From: Halorussus caseinilyticus
GTDB taxonomy: Archaea; Halobacteriota; Halobacteria; Halobacteriales; Haladaptataceae
Direction of reading: 5' to 3'
Assembly: GCF_029338395.1 (NCBI RefSeq)
Contig: NZ_CP119809.1
Coordinates: forward strand, 1,922,001-1,986,000
Length of the DNA: 64,000 bases
Part shown: positions 42,921 through 50,890 of the stretch, piece by piece
How positions within the stretch are numbered: the first letter of the stretch is position 1
Layout of the letters: every line of letters begins with the position of its first letter
Notes under the pieces: generated by a model
The model's database searches: none
Told to the model about the DNA's origin: nothing
The model's input: only the letters and a program-made list of their open reading frames with translations
Translations under genes and position numbers: made by a program

Positions 42921-43349
42921 TCACGCAATCTGCCACGTCCACCGCGAGTCCAGATAGTACCGATACAAGCCGCTGATGAAGATGGCGAACCCGTTGGCGA
43001 GCAGGTACATGAGTCCGGCCCAGTTGACGAACGCCCACAGCAGACCGAGTTGGAGCGGAATCGCCGTCCCGCGCACGACGTTCGTCCGGAGCAGACCCAC
43101 CAGATAGTCCGACCGGGCGTGGTGACGCGAGTGCTGGAACGTCCACGCGTTGTTCGCAAAGAACTGGAGGATGATGGTCAACTCGATTGCGAGCGTCGCC
43201 GCGAACAGGTAGTTGAGACCGCCGTACTCGACGAGTAGCCAGAGGACCGCCGTCTGTACGAGAGCGGCGCTCGCCCCGACGACGACGAACCGATAGAGGC
43301 GGACGAACGTCGGGTGTTTCGTCACGTTCCGGTATCCAGAGTCGCCCAC
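42921..43349 (-). CDS. GtrA family membrane protein
   Basis: 142 aa, GTG start, four hydrophobic segments (FVVVGASAALVQTAVLWLLV; GLNYLFAATLAIELTIILQF; GTAIPLQLGLLWAFVNWAG; LMYLLANGFAIFISGLYRYY). The NNAWTFQ motif after the second segment is the GtrA hallmark. GtrA proteins may flip lipid-linked sugars for cell-surface polysaccharide. No glycosyltransferase partner is adjacent. Confidence 0.88.
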   Translation of the reverse strand: MGDSGYRNVTKHPTFVRLYRFVVVGASAALVQTAVLWLLVEYGGLNYLFAATLAIELTIILQFFANNAWTFQHSRHHARSDYLVGLLRTNVVRGTAIPLQLGLLWAFVNWAGLMYLLANGFAIFISGLYRYYLDSRWTWQIA

Positions 43350-43406
43350 GGGAGATACTGGAAGGCTTCGAGACTGTAGTACGTTCTGGTTTGGGTCCGT
43401 TACCCA

Positions 43407-44282
43407 ATGGAGCGGTCAGTCCTCGGTCGGCGGTTCGAGCGGTACGCGCTCGACTTCGACCCGCTCGGACGAGAGAACGTCGCTACCGCGTGTTTCGGCC
43501 GCCGCCGCGTGGAAGGCGTCGAAGGGGGTCATGCCGTCGTCGTAGTACTTGGTGGCTTTCAGGACGACCTGTTTCTCTCGCTCGCCCCCGGTCTCGCGGC
43601 CGGGGAGCAAGACGACGCCGAAATCGACCCCCGGTACGGCTATCCGGTCCCGGACGCCGGGAAGATTCCCGCCGACCTGCGACCCGACCACGAAGTCGCC
43701 CTCGAAATCACGCCGCCCGACCCGCAAGCGGGGACCCCGCCGTCGTTCTTCTTCGAACCCACCGGTCTCCGGGTCGAAGCGGGCGACATCGTTCAGTTCA
43801 CCTTCGACACGCCGGACCACACCGTCACGGCGTACCATCCCGCCAACGGCTTCCAGCGGCGAGTCCCCGAGAACGTCCCGCCGTTCTCGTCGCCGGTGGT
43901 CAACGTCGGGGGCGCGTGGCTCTACCGATTCGACCGCGAAGGGGTGTACGACGCCTACTGCGGGCCACACCACGTCTTCGGCATGGTGATGCGACTCGTC
44001 GTCGGCGAACTCGGCGAGGATGCCGTCCCCGAGTACGAAGCCACGTTCGAAGGCTCCGAGGACCCGCCGGTGTTAGCCCCCTACAGTCGGGAGATGCTCG
44101 AAGGAGAACTCGACGGGTTCAGCGACCGAAACGAGGGTACCGAGTGGGTGTGGCTGACGCCCGCGGAAGTCCTCGACGCCGACGCACTCGACCCGACCCG
44201 GATTCAGGAGGCAGGCACTGTCCCGTTCGGTGCGGTTCGTGACGAACTCGGAGGCGACGACAATCAGACGACGACTTCGTAG
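43407..44282 (+). CDS. Cupredoxin-domain protein with displaced N-terminus
   Basis: Residues from about 66 on (GEQDDAEIDPRYGYPVPDAG) are a halocyanin/plastocyanin-like protein: FFFEPTGLRVEAGDIVQFTF, His in DTPDHTVTAYHP, and Cys-x2-His in YDAYCGPHHVFGMVMRL. Such proteins normally carry a signal peptide or lipobox, but here the first 65 residues are a read-through of the antisense strand of a VapC fragment. The gene is probably 5'-truncated and may be non-functional or uses a start I cannot identify. Electron transfer was the likely original role. Confidence 0.65.
   Translation: MERSVLGRRFERYALDFDPLGRENVATACFGRRRVEGVEGGHAVVVVLGGFQDDLFLSLAPGLAAGEQDDAEIDPRYGYPVPDAGKIPADLRPDHEVALEITPPDPQAGTPPSFFFEPTGLRVEAGDIVQFTFDTPDHTVTAYHPANGFQRRVPENVPPFSSPVVNVGGAWLYRFDREGVYDAYCGPHHVFGMVMRLVVGELGEDAVPEYEATFEGSEDPPVLAPYSREMLEGELDGFSDRNEGTEWVWLTPAEVLDADALDPTRIQEAGTVPFGAVRDELGGDDNQTTTS
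43416..43600 (-). pseudogene. 3' fragment of a VapC-type PIN-domain toxin gene
   Basis: The minus strand encodes EKQVVLKATKYYDDGMTPFD then AFHAAAAETRGSDVLSSERV and VERVPLEPPTED, followed by a stop. The acidic DDGMTPFDAFHAA and the later VLSS region are the C-terminal half of a PIN-domain ribonuclease. The N-terminal half and the antitoxin are absent; beyond about 43600 the sequence belongs to the opposing cupredoxin gene. It looks like the remnant of a rearrangement. Confidence 0.75.
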
Positions 44283-44314
44283 GCCGTTTCGCGGGCCGTC
44301 CTATTTCGCGGCTC

Positions 44315-45685
44315 TCAGACCGTGTACTCGGATTCCTCGAACTGGACGTACTTGCCCTTCTTGTACTTGCGCTTTACCGTCTTGTACTTCGTGACGATTT
44401 TCGCGCCGGTGAGACCCGACGATAGCTTGTACTTCCGGAGTCGGCCCTCGCTCTCGTCGGCCAGAATGTCGCTCGCGGCCGAGAACGTCTTGTCCCAGTC
44501 GTCGGGACCGTAGTCGGCCACGATGTCGGCGAACGTGACGTTCCGGGTAATCTCCTCGCCGATGGCGTCTTTCCATCGGTCGTTGTACCCCGACAGGCGG
44601 CCCTTCCCGGCGAGTTCGCCCGCAATCCTCCCCGTCCGGACCGCGACGTGATAGCCGCCCTCGTGGAACGCCGAGGTGGTGCCCATCGCGCCGCCAGCGA
44701 CGGCGATGTTCGCGGCGGTCGGCGAGTCGATGGGTCGCGTCGAGGAGATTGGGTAGGTCTCGGTACCCGCACTCTTCCCTCGGTCTTCGACCAGCGGGAA
44801 GTCGCTCACGTCGTACTCGTCGCCGAACTCGCGTTCGAGCAGGCGCTCTACGTACTCCGCGGGCCGGGGAACCGCGTCGTCGTCTGCCCGCAGGAGGTCG
44901 TAGTCGCCGGGACGGTCCACATCTTGGAGGTCCATCCCGATGGGCATCGTCAGGCCGACGCGGGCGACGGTCCCGTCGTTGGGGAAAATCCACGGATAGG
45001 CCGTCTCGCCGGGCATCACGCCCCACCAGAACTTGAGCGAACTCGGGTCGAACAGCTCTTCGGGGAACCGTCGGTACTCCTGATACGCGATGTGGTTCGC
45101 CTCGTTCGGGGCCATCACCTCGGAGATACGGCGGTCCGCGGGCGAGAATCGGTCGAGGACTCGCATCGTGACCTGTCGCTGTGGCCCGTCGGCCAGCACC
45201 AGATACTCGGCCTCGACCTCCTCGCCGTCAGAGAGGTGGAGCGTGTGTGTCGGCGTCCCCGTGAGGTCGGTCTCCACGTCGGTCACGCCGAGACCGACGC
45301 GGTACTCCGCGCCTGCTCGCTCGGCCCGGTCTCGTAGCCAATCGTCCATCCGTGTGCGGTGGAAGGTGAACCCGAACCCGTCGTAGGACGACTCGATACC
45401 CGTACTCTCCATGACGCACGCTTCGCTCGGCCCGAAGAACTCGGTCCGTTCCAACTCCCGGAGGACCACGCGGTCCGGAATCTTCTCGAACGGAATCCCC
45501 ATGATGTCCACCCAGTAGTCGAGCATCCCGGCGGCGTCCGTCGAGTCCGGTCCCAACTCCTCGCGGTCGGCGCGTGGAACGCCCTTCTCGACGAGGAGCG
45601 CGTCGGCCCCCTGCTCGGCGGCCGCCCGCGCCGCGGAAGTCCCGGCGGGACCCCCGCCGACGATGGCAACATCGACTCGCTTCAT
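44315..45685 (-). CDS. FAD-dependent oxidoreductase, geranylgeranyl-reductase family
   Basis: 456 aa. The FAD loop is VAIVGGGPAGTSAARAAAEQ, followed by LLVEKGVPRADREELGPDS; FHRTRMDDWLRDRAERAG and the second FAD motif NIAVAGGAMGTTSAFHEGGY are conserved in the GGR family. The C-terminus is Lys-rich (KTVKRKYKKGKY), perhaps for membrane contact. The substrate may be isoprenoid chains of lipids or quinones, but this is uncertain. It converges with the cupredoxin gene (32-nt gap). Confidence 0.8.
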   Translation of the reverse strand: MKRVDVAIVGGGPAGTSAARAAAEQGADALLVEKGVPRADREELGPDSTDAAGMLDYWVDIMGIPFEKIPDRVVLRELERTEFFGPSEACVMESTGIESSYDGFGFTFHRTRMDDWLRDRAERAGAEYRVGLGVTDVETDLTGTPTHTLHLSDGEEVEAEYLVLADGPQRQVTMRVLDRFSPADRRISEVMAPNEANHIAYQEYRRFPEELFDPSSLKFWWGVMPGETAYPWIFPNDGTVARVGLTMPIGMDLQDVDRPGDYDLLRADDDAVPRPAEYVERLLEREFGDEYDVSDFPLVEDRGKSAGTETYPISSTRPIDSPTAANIAVAGGAMGTTSAFHEGGYHVAVRTGRIAGELAGKGRLSGYNDRWKDAIGEEITRNVTFADIVADYGPDDWDKTFSAASDILADESEGRLRKYKLSSGLTGAKIVTKYKTVKRKYKKGKYVQFEESEYTV

Positions 45686-45800
45686 ATCCCTACGGTTCCG
45701 CGCCGGGTATTAAAGAATTGACCTTCCGAGTTTGTGATGCTACGTCGCGGGATTTTCCGCGTTTCGTATCGGACGAATCACAGGTCCGGGGCGGCGAGTA

Positions 45801-46301
45801 TCACGGTTCGTCGTCACGTTCCGAATCGTCTGCGTCCTCGGTGAGTCTCCCGGCGGCGCTCTCTCTGCGGCCGGTCGCTGGCACGAGCGGGGCCGCTTCG
45901 CCGAGTCCCTGCGGCGGTACGTTGTTGTACACGGTCTCGTAGTCGCCGGGACCGACGACGTACGTCTCGTGCCAGATACCCACCGCTCCCGACGCCGCTC
46001 GCTTCTCGTTGTACTCGCTCCACGCGGGCAGGTGTTCGGCCTCGTCATCGCGGGCGTACTCGGTCAACTCCTCGAACGAGCGCCAGTACTGGACGACCAT
46101 CCAGTTTCGCAGGCCGGGTTTGGTTCGACTGCCGAGCATCGCGTCGTCGTCGGCCAGTTCGCGGAGCATCCGGGGCATCGCGAGCAACACCGGAAGCCAC
46201 TCCCACACGCGCCAGAACGAGTTGATGCGCATCCCGACGAGGAAGACTACGAACGGTTCGTCCATCTCGGCGTGGAGACGCTCTCGGTTGGGGTCGGTCA
46301 C
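45801..46301 (-). CDS. DUF4188-like protein
   Basis: 166 aa from GTG 46301. It reads EPFVVFLVGMRINSFWRVWE, LLAMPRMLRELADDDAMLGS and WMVVQYWRSFEELTEYARDD, the pattern of DUF4188, which is distantly related to heme-containing monooxygenase-like ferredoxin folds. Residues about 105-125 include GIWHETYVVGPGDYETVYNN. The C-terminal tail is acidic. Function unknown. Confidence 0.75.
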   Translation of the reverse strand: MTDPNRERLHAEMDEPFVVFLVGMRINSFWRVWEWLPVLLAMPRMLRELADDDAMLGSRTKPGLRNWMVVQYWRSFEELTEYARDDEAEHLPAWSEYNEKRAASGAVGIWHETYVVGPGDYETVYNNVPPQGLGEAAPLVPATGRRESAAGRLTEDADDSERDDEP

Positions 46302-46408
46302 GTGCCGTCGTTCGCACCCCGCCGAGAAAAGGATACGTCCCCGCGCGAGTTCGTCCGGAAACCGCCGGTGCCCGAAATCTAAATACCGGGACCCCCGTAC
46401 TTTATTCC

Positions 46409-48361
46409 ATGACGAATAGAACACGAATTCTGACACTGGTGGCGACGTGTCTGCTCGTCGCCGCACAGGTCGGGCCGGTACTCGCGGCCCCGCCGACGGA
46501 GTTGTCGAACCGGCAAGACGAGACGCGAGGCGTGGACTCCCGCGAGGAAGTCGAGACCTTCGTGGACGAACAGATGACCGAGGACATGAAGGAGCATCGC
46601 TTCTCGGGCGCGACCGTTTCGGTCGTCAAAGACGGCGAAATCCTCTTCAGCGAGGGGTACGGTTACGCCGACCGGCGCAACGAGACGCCGGTCGTCGCCA
46701 ACCGGACCATGTTCCGAATCGGGTCGGTGTCCAAACCCATCCTCTGGACCGCGGTGATGCAACAGGTCGAACGCGGAAACATCGACACGAACGCGAGCGT
46801 GAACCGGTATCTCGACCGGATACACGTCCCAAAGAAGTACGGCGAACCCGTCACCGTCGAACACCTCGCCACCCACACGCCCGGCTTCGAAGCCGAGGTC
46901 AAAGGCATCATGCTTGAATCGCCCGAGGACGTGCAACCGCTCGGAAAGTCACTCAGCGACGTGCCCGCCCGCGTCCGACCGCCGGGCGAAGCCACGTCGT
47001 ACTCCAACTACGGCGCGGCGCTGGCCGGTCACATCGTCGCTCGACAGGCCGACACGACGTTCCCGCGCTACATCGACCGGCGCATCTACGAACCGCTGAA
47101 CATGACACACAGCACCTTCCGCCAGCCAGTTCCGGCCGAGATGCCCGGCACCCTCTCGAAGGGCTACCAGTACAAGAACGGCGAGTACGTCCCGCAGGAC
47201 TTCGAGGCCGTCGCCACGCCGCCCGCCGGAGCGATGAGCGCCACGGCCACCGACATGGGTAAGTTCATGATTGCCCACCTACAGGACGGCCGCTACGGTG
47301 ACGCCCGCATCCTCTCGGAGTCGTCGGCCGAGCGGATGCACACCCAGCAGTACACCAACCACCCCGCGCTGAACGGGATGACGTTCGGTCTCATGGAGCA
47401 GAGCCGAAACGGGGTGCGAATCCTCGCTCACGGCGGCGACACCCGCGTCTTCCACTCGGGGATGTGGCTGTTCCCCGAACGCGACTTGGGCGTGTTCGTC
47501 TCCTACAACGGCAACGGCGGCGTGCCCGCCCGCGAGGAGTTCTTCGACTCGTTCATGAACCGCTACTTCCCGACGGAGGGGACGCCGACCGCGACCGAGG
47601 ACGGCGCGGCGTCCGGGCCGTCGCTCTCTGCGTTCACCGGGCCGTACCGCACCACGCGGTTCCCCCACACGACGTTCCTGAAACCCATCTCGCTCAACTC
47701 CCACTTCCGGGTCCGGAAGGCCGACAACGGGACGCTCGTGACCTCGGCCCCGCGCCAAGGCACCCGGTACTGGACCCGGACCGGACCGACGGTGTTCAGC
47801 GAAGTCGGCGGCGACGGGAAGATGGCCTTCCGGGTCGAGGACGGCCGAGCGACCTACGTCTTCTTCGACAGCGCCGCGCCACAGAGCTTCGAGCGCATCC
47901 CGTTCTGGGAGTTCAGACTCTTCCAAGGCGGTCTGTTCGGCGGAGCGCTCGTCGTGTTCCTCTCGGGCATCCTCGGATGGCCCGGCGCGGCGCTCTGGCG
48001 ACGGTGGCGGGGGAGCGACGACGGGCCGACGCAAGCGAGTAGCGCGACCAGCGACCGACCGCGGGCGGCGCGCTGGTTGGCCGGGTTCGCCGGTTTGCTC
48101 GGACTGGGATTCCTCGGCGGATTCGTCGGCTTGGCCGCGACGAACCCGACGGGTCTGCTCTACTTCCCCGGCAAGCCCGCGCTCCTGTTCGCCGTCCCGT
48201 GGCTGGTCGGCGCGACGACGCTCGGCGTCGTCGCGTTCGCGGTGCTGGCGTGGAAGGACCGCTACTGGGGGCTGGTCGGCCGACTCCACTACACCCTGTT
48301 CGCGGTGGCACTCGCGGCGTTCGTCTGGCAGTTGTCCTACTGGAACATGCTCGGTCTCTGA
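46409..48361 (+). CDS. Exported serine hydrolase (beta-lactamase/class C fold) with C-terminal membrane helices
   Basis: 650 aa. A signal peptide (TRILTLVATCLLVAAQVGP) precedes a serine beta-lactamase-like domain: SxxK at S106-V-S-K109 in FRIGSVSKPILW, YSN in GEATSYSNYGAA and HGG in ILAHGGDTRVF. A linker domain (residues about 390-500) follows, then four hydrophobic helices, for example GGALVVFLSGILGWPGAALW and LLFAVPWLVGATTLGVVAF. It probably acts outside the cell on peptides or esters; archaea lack murein, so penicillin binding is not implied. It has no visible operon partner. Confidence 0.85.
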   Translation: MTNRTRILTLVATCLLVAAQVGPVLAAPPTELSNRQDETRGVDSREEVETFVDEQMTEDMKEHRFSGATVSVVKDGEILFSEGYGYADRRNETPVVANRTMFRIGSVSKPILWTAVMQQVERGNIDTNASVNRYLDRIHVPKKYGEPVTVEHLATHTPGFEAEVKGIMLESPEDVQPLGKSLSDVPARVRPPGEATSYSNYGAALAGHIVARQADTTFPRYIDRRIYEPLNMTHSTFRQPVPAEMPGTLSKGYQYKNGEYVPQDFEAVATPPAGAMSATATDMGKFMIAHLQDGRYGDARILSESSAERMHTQQYTNHPALNGMTFGLMEQSRNGVRILAHGGDTRVFHSGMWLFPERDLGVFVSYNGNGGVPAREEFFDSFMNRYFPTEGTPTATEDGAASGPSLSAFTGPYRTTRFPHTTFLKPISLNSHFRVRKADNGTLVTSAPRQGTRYWTRTGPTVFSEVGGDGKMAFRVEDGRATYVFFDSAAPQSFERIPFWEFRLFQGGLFGGALVVFLSGILGWPGAALWRRWRGSDDGPTQASSATSDRPRAARWLAGFAGLLGLGFLGGFVGLAATNPTGLLYFPGKPALLFAVPWLVGATTLGVVAFAVLAWKDRYWGLVGRLHYTLFAVALAAFVWQLSYWNMLGL

Positions 48362-48415
48362 GACCGGAAATCCCGCGCGACTCTTCGGGGTCGCGCGCGA
48401 ACCACCTATTTAACT

Positions 48416-48451
48416 CCGTAACGAGCTATACCTGAGGCCGTAACGAGCTAT
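48416..48451. promoter_or_regulatory. Direct repeat CCGTAACGAGCTAT, twice, 22 bp apart
   Basis: Copies at 48416-48429 and 48438-48451 follow an A+T stretch (ctatttaac, 48406-48414) that resembles a TATA box. Two helical turns of spacing suggest cooperative binding of a regulator, presumably of the amidohydrolase gene. Confidence 0.5.
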
Positions 48452-48552
48452 TCGTCCCGCGTCCGGTGGGGCCGACCGCTCCCGTCGTCGGGGGAGCGGC
48501 CGGTGGTACTTCGACCCGAAACCCTCTTGCTCGCGCTTTCGAACATCGTGGT

Positions 48553-49755
48553 ATGCGAGCAATCGTCAACGGAACGGTTCACACGGTGGCCGAGAGCGGG
48601 ACCATCGACGGCGCTACGGTGCTGGTCGAGGACGGCGAGATTTCGGCGGTCGGACCGGACGAGGAGGTCGAAGTACCGGACGGCGCGGAAGTGTTCGACG
48701 CCGAGGGTGCCCACGTCACGCCCGGCCTAATCGACGCCCACAGCCACGCGGGGATGGCCGAGTGGGGCGAACCCGAGGACGGCGACTTCAACGAGGTGTC
48801 GGACCCGGTGACGCCCCACGTCAACGCCTTGGACGGCTTTCACCCGCGCGACGACGAGTTGAAACACGCCTTTCAGGGCGGCGTGACGACGGTTTCGGCC
48901 CGGATGGGGAGCGCGAACGTCGTCGGGGGAATCATCTGCTCGATGAAGACCTACGGCGACGTGGCCGACCGAATGCTCATCCGGGAGGACGGCATGAAGG
49001 CGGCGTTCGGCGAGAACCCAAAGCGGTTCCACGGCGACGAGAAGGACCGCCAACCCTCGACCCGGCCGGGAGTCGCCGCGACGCTCCGCCAAGCCCTGAT
49101 GGACGCCGAGGACTACCTCCGCAACAGGGACATCGCCCGAGAGAACGACCAGCAGTTCGAGCGCGACTTGGGGATGGAGAACCTCGCGCGCGTCCTCGAA
49201 GACGACTTGCCCCTCCGGGTCCACGCCCACCGCGCCGACGACATCGCCACCGTGTTCCGCATCGCCGACGAGTTCGGCATCGAGAACCTCTCCATCGAAC
49301 ACGCCACCGAGGGCCACGTCCTCGCCGAGGAGTTCGTCGCGCGCGACGTGCCCGCCGTCGTGGGACCGACGATTTCCTCGGCCAGCAAGTACGAACTCCG
49401 CAACATCACCTTCGAGACGCCCGGCATCCTCCACGAGGCGGGCGTGAAAGTCGCCATCCAGACCGACGCGCCGGTCCTCCCACAGGAGCATCTGGACGTG
49501 TGCGTGGGTCTGGCGGTCCGCGAGGGCCTGCCGAAGGAGGTTGCGCTCCGGACGGTCACGCGCAACCCGGCGGAGATTCTGGGCGTCGAGGACCGCGTGG
49601 GCACCGTCGAGGAAGGCACCGACGCCGACCTCGTGGTGTGGGACGGCCCGATGTTCGAACTCGACTCGGACGCCCGGCAGGTGTTCGTGGAGGGCGAACG
49701 CGTCTACGACCGCGAACGCGACGACGTGGACCCGCGCGAGGAGTACGCGTGGTAG
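48553..49755 (+). CDS. Metal-dependent amidohydrolase
   Basis: 400 aa, imidazolonepropionase-like. HxH is in VTPGLIDAHSHAGMAEWG (residues about 55-70); VHAHRADDIATVFRIADE and LSIEHATEGHVLAEEFVA contain further metal histidines; IQTDAPVLPQEHLDVC carries the catalytic aspartate. ATG 48553 places the standard small beta domain (RAIVNGTVHTVAESGTIDGA) at the N-terminus. Substrate unknown. Confidence 0.9.
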   Translation: MRAIVNGTVHTVAESGTIDGATVLVEDGEISAVGPDEEVEVPDGAEVFDAEGAHVTPGLIDAHSHAGMAEWGEPEDGDFNEVSDPVTPHVNALDGFHPRDDELKHAFQGGVTTVSARMGSANVVGGIICSMKTYGDVADRMLIREDGMKAAFGENPKRFHGDEKDRQPSTRPGVAATLRQALMDAEDYLRNRDIARENDQQFERDLGMENLARVLEDDLPLRVHAHRADDIATVFRIADEFGIENLSIEHATEGHVLAEEFVARDVPAVVGPTISSASKYELRNITFETPGILHEAGVKVAIQTDAPVLPQEHLDVCVGLAVREGLPKEVALRTVTRNPAEILGVEDRVGTVEEGTDADLVVWDGPMFELDSDARQVFVEGERVYDRERDDVDPREEYAW

Positions 49756-49881
49756 TCGATTTCGGTCCCGTCTAGACGCGCCGGTCGGCCGGTCGCTATC
49801 CGGACTCGACGCGAGAGAAGCGCGGCCGCTTGGCGCGACGGGGCGGTGGAATTATATTGACCACGGGCCTACGCCAATCTA

Positions 49882-50370
49882 GTGAGCGTCAACGTCGATA
49901 CAGAAACCGCTCGCCCCGGCGACGACAGTTACGTCGGGGCGGCGTGGGAACTCAAAGAGCGCATCCGACAGACGGAGGATGTCCTGAAACAGCGGAAGGG
50001 CTTTTTCACCGACGCCTACCGACGCTCGACCGTCTACCTCCTCGTGAGTCACGAGGGCGACGACGAACATCTGATGGGGTTCGCCGCGGTCCGACGCGAC
50101 GGCTACATTCTCTTTCTCGCCGTCGCACCCGAGTTCCGCGGAGAAGGCGTCGGCAAGCGCCTCGTTGGACGAGTCGCGGAGAACCACGACAGCGTTACCT
50201 GCCACGCCCGCGCGAGCAACGAGAACGCGCTCGGATTCTACGAACACCTCGGCTTCGAAGTCGAGCGACACATCCAGAACTACTACGAGGACGGTGGGGA
50301 CGCCTACTACCTGAAACTCGGCGGCGGCGGCGGTCTCACCGAGAAAATCTCGGACTTCATGCGCGGGTGA
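49882..50370 (+). CDS. GNAT family N-acetyltransferase
   Basis: 162 aa from GTG 49882, which has a TATA element (attatatt) about 28 nt upstream. The acetyl-CoA loop reads FLAVAPEFRGEGVGKRLVGR, followed by CHARASNENALGFYEHLGFE, typical of RimI/GNAT enzymes. The Gly-rich C-terminus is GGGGGLTEKISDF. The acceptor is unknown. Confidence 0.88.
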   Translation: MSVNVDTETARPGDDSYVGAAWELKERIRQTEDVLKQRKGFFTDAYRRSTVYLLVSHEGDDEHLMGFAAVRRDGYILFLAVAPEFRGEGVGKRLVGRVAENHDSVTCHARASNENALGFYEHLGFEVERHIQNYYEDGGDAYYLKLGGGGGLTEKISDFMRG

Positions 50371-50382
50371 GCGACCCGAGAC

Positions 50383-50760
50383 CTACCCGAGGTACTGTCG
50401 TCGCTGGACGACGTAGACGGTTCCGACCAGCGGTGCGAACGGAAGCGCACCGAGCATGTAGAGCAACCGACTCGGCGACCACTGCACGTCCGCGTCCTGT
50501 ACCGACGCGATGTCGAAGAAGAGACCGACCTCCACGAGTATCACCGTCAGGAACCCGCCGAGAGCGAGGACGAGGAAGCCGAGTCCGGCGACGGTGCCGA
50601 TAGCACGAATATCGGTCGTCATGTACACACCGATAGCGACGGCGGTCAGAAGCGAGAGGACCAGATTCGCCGGTCCCGCGTAGACGAGGTAGTGCCACGG
50701 GAATCCGGAATCGGTCGGGGAGTCGCGTTCGGCCGTCTGGGTTTCGACTTTCATACTCAT
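50383..50760 (-). CDS. Three-helix membrane protein
   Basis: 125 aa. Helices: LVYAGPANLVLSLLTAVAIG, TVAGLGFLVLALGGFLTVIL and LLYMLGALPFAPLVGTVYVV. A polar cytoplasmic start (KVETQTAERDSPTDSG) precedes them. No family is recognised; it converges with the acetyltransferase gene. Confidence 0.7.
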   Translation of the reverse strand: MSMKVETQTAERDSPTDSGFPWHYLVYAGPANLVLSLLTAVAIGVYMTTDIRAIGTVAGLGFLVLALGGFLTVILVEVGLFFDIASVQDADVQWSPSRLLYMLGALPFAPLVGTVYVVQRRQYLG

Positions 50761-50862
50761 TCGTTTCTAGAATCTAACTTGAAATTTCCGGTATTTGACG
50801 GGGGTTCACTCCCGTCGTAAACGGCGCGAATCGCTCCTCGCAGAGAGATAGTCAGCGTTTTA

Positions 50863-50887
50863 GTCTCGGCCCGAGCATAGCCGAGAC
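50863..50887. promoter_or_regulatory. Dyad at the priS promoter
   Basis: GTCTCGGC (50863-50870) and GCCGAGAC (50880-50887), 9-nt spacer, lie between the TATA-like gttttag (50857-50863) and ATG 50891, overlapping the expected transcription start. It could be an operator or, if transcribed, a hairpin at the start codon. Confidence 0.6.
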
Positions 50888-50890
50888 AGC

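Noticed and set aside
43407-43600. Residues 1-65 of the cupredoxin frame as a genuine novel domain
   Set aside because: The complementary strand reads clearly as VapC C-terminus, so this part is antisense read-through.
45801-46466. Longer N-terminus of the DUF4188-like gene
   Set aside because: Extra residues are basic, non-conserved and reach into the promoter region of the divergent hydrolase.
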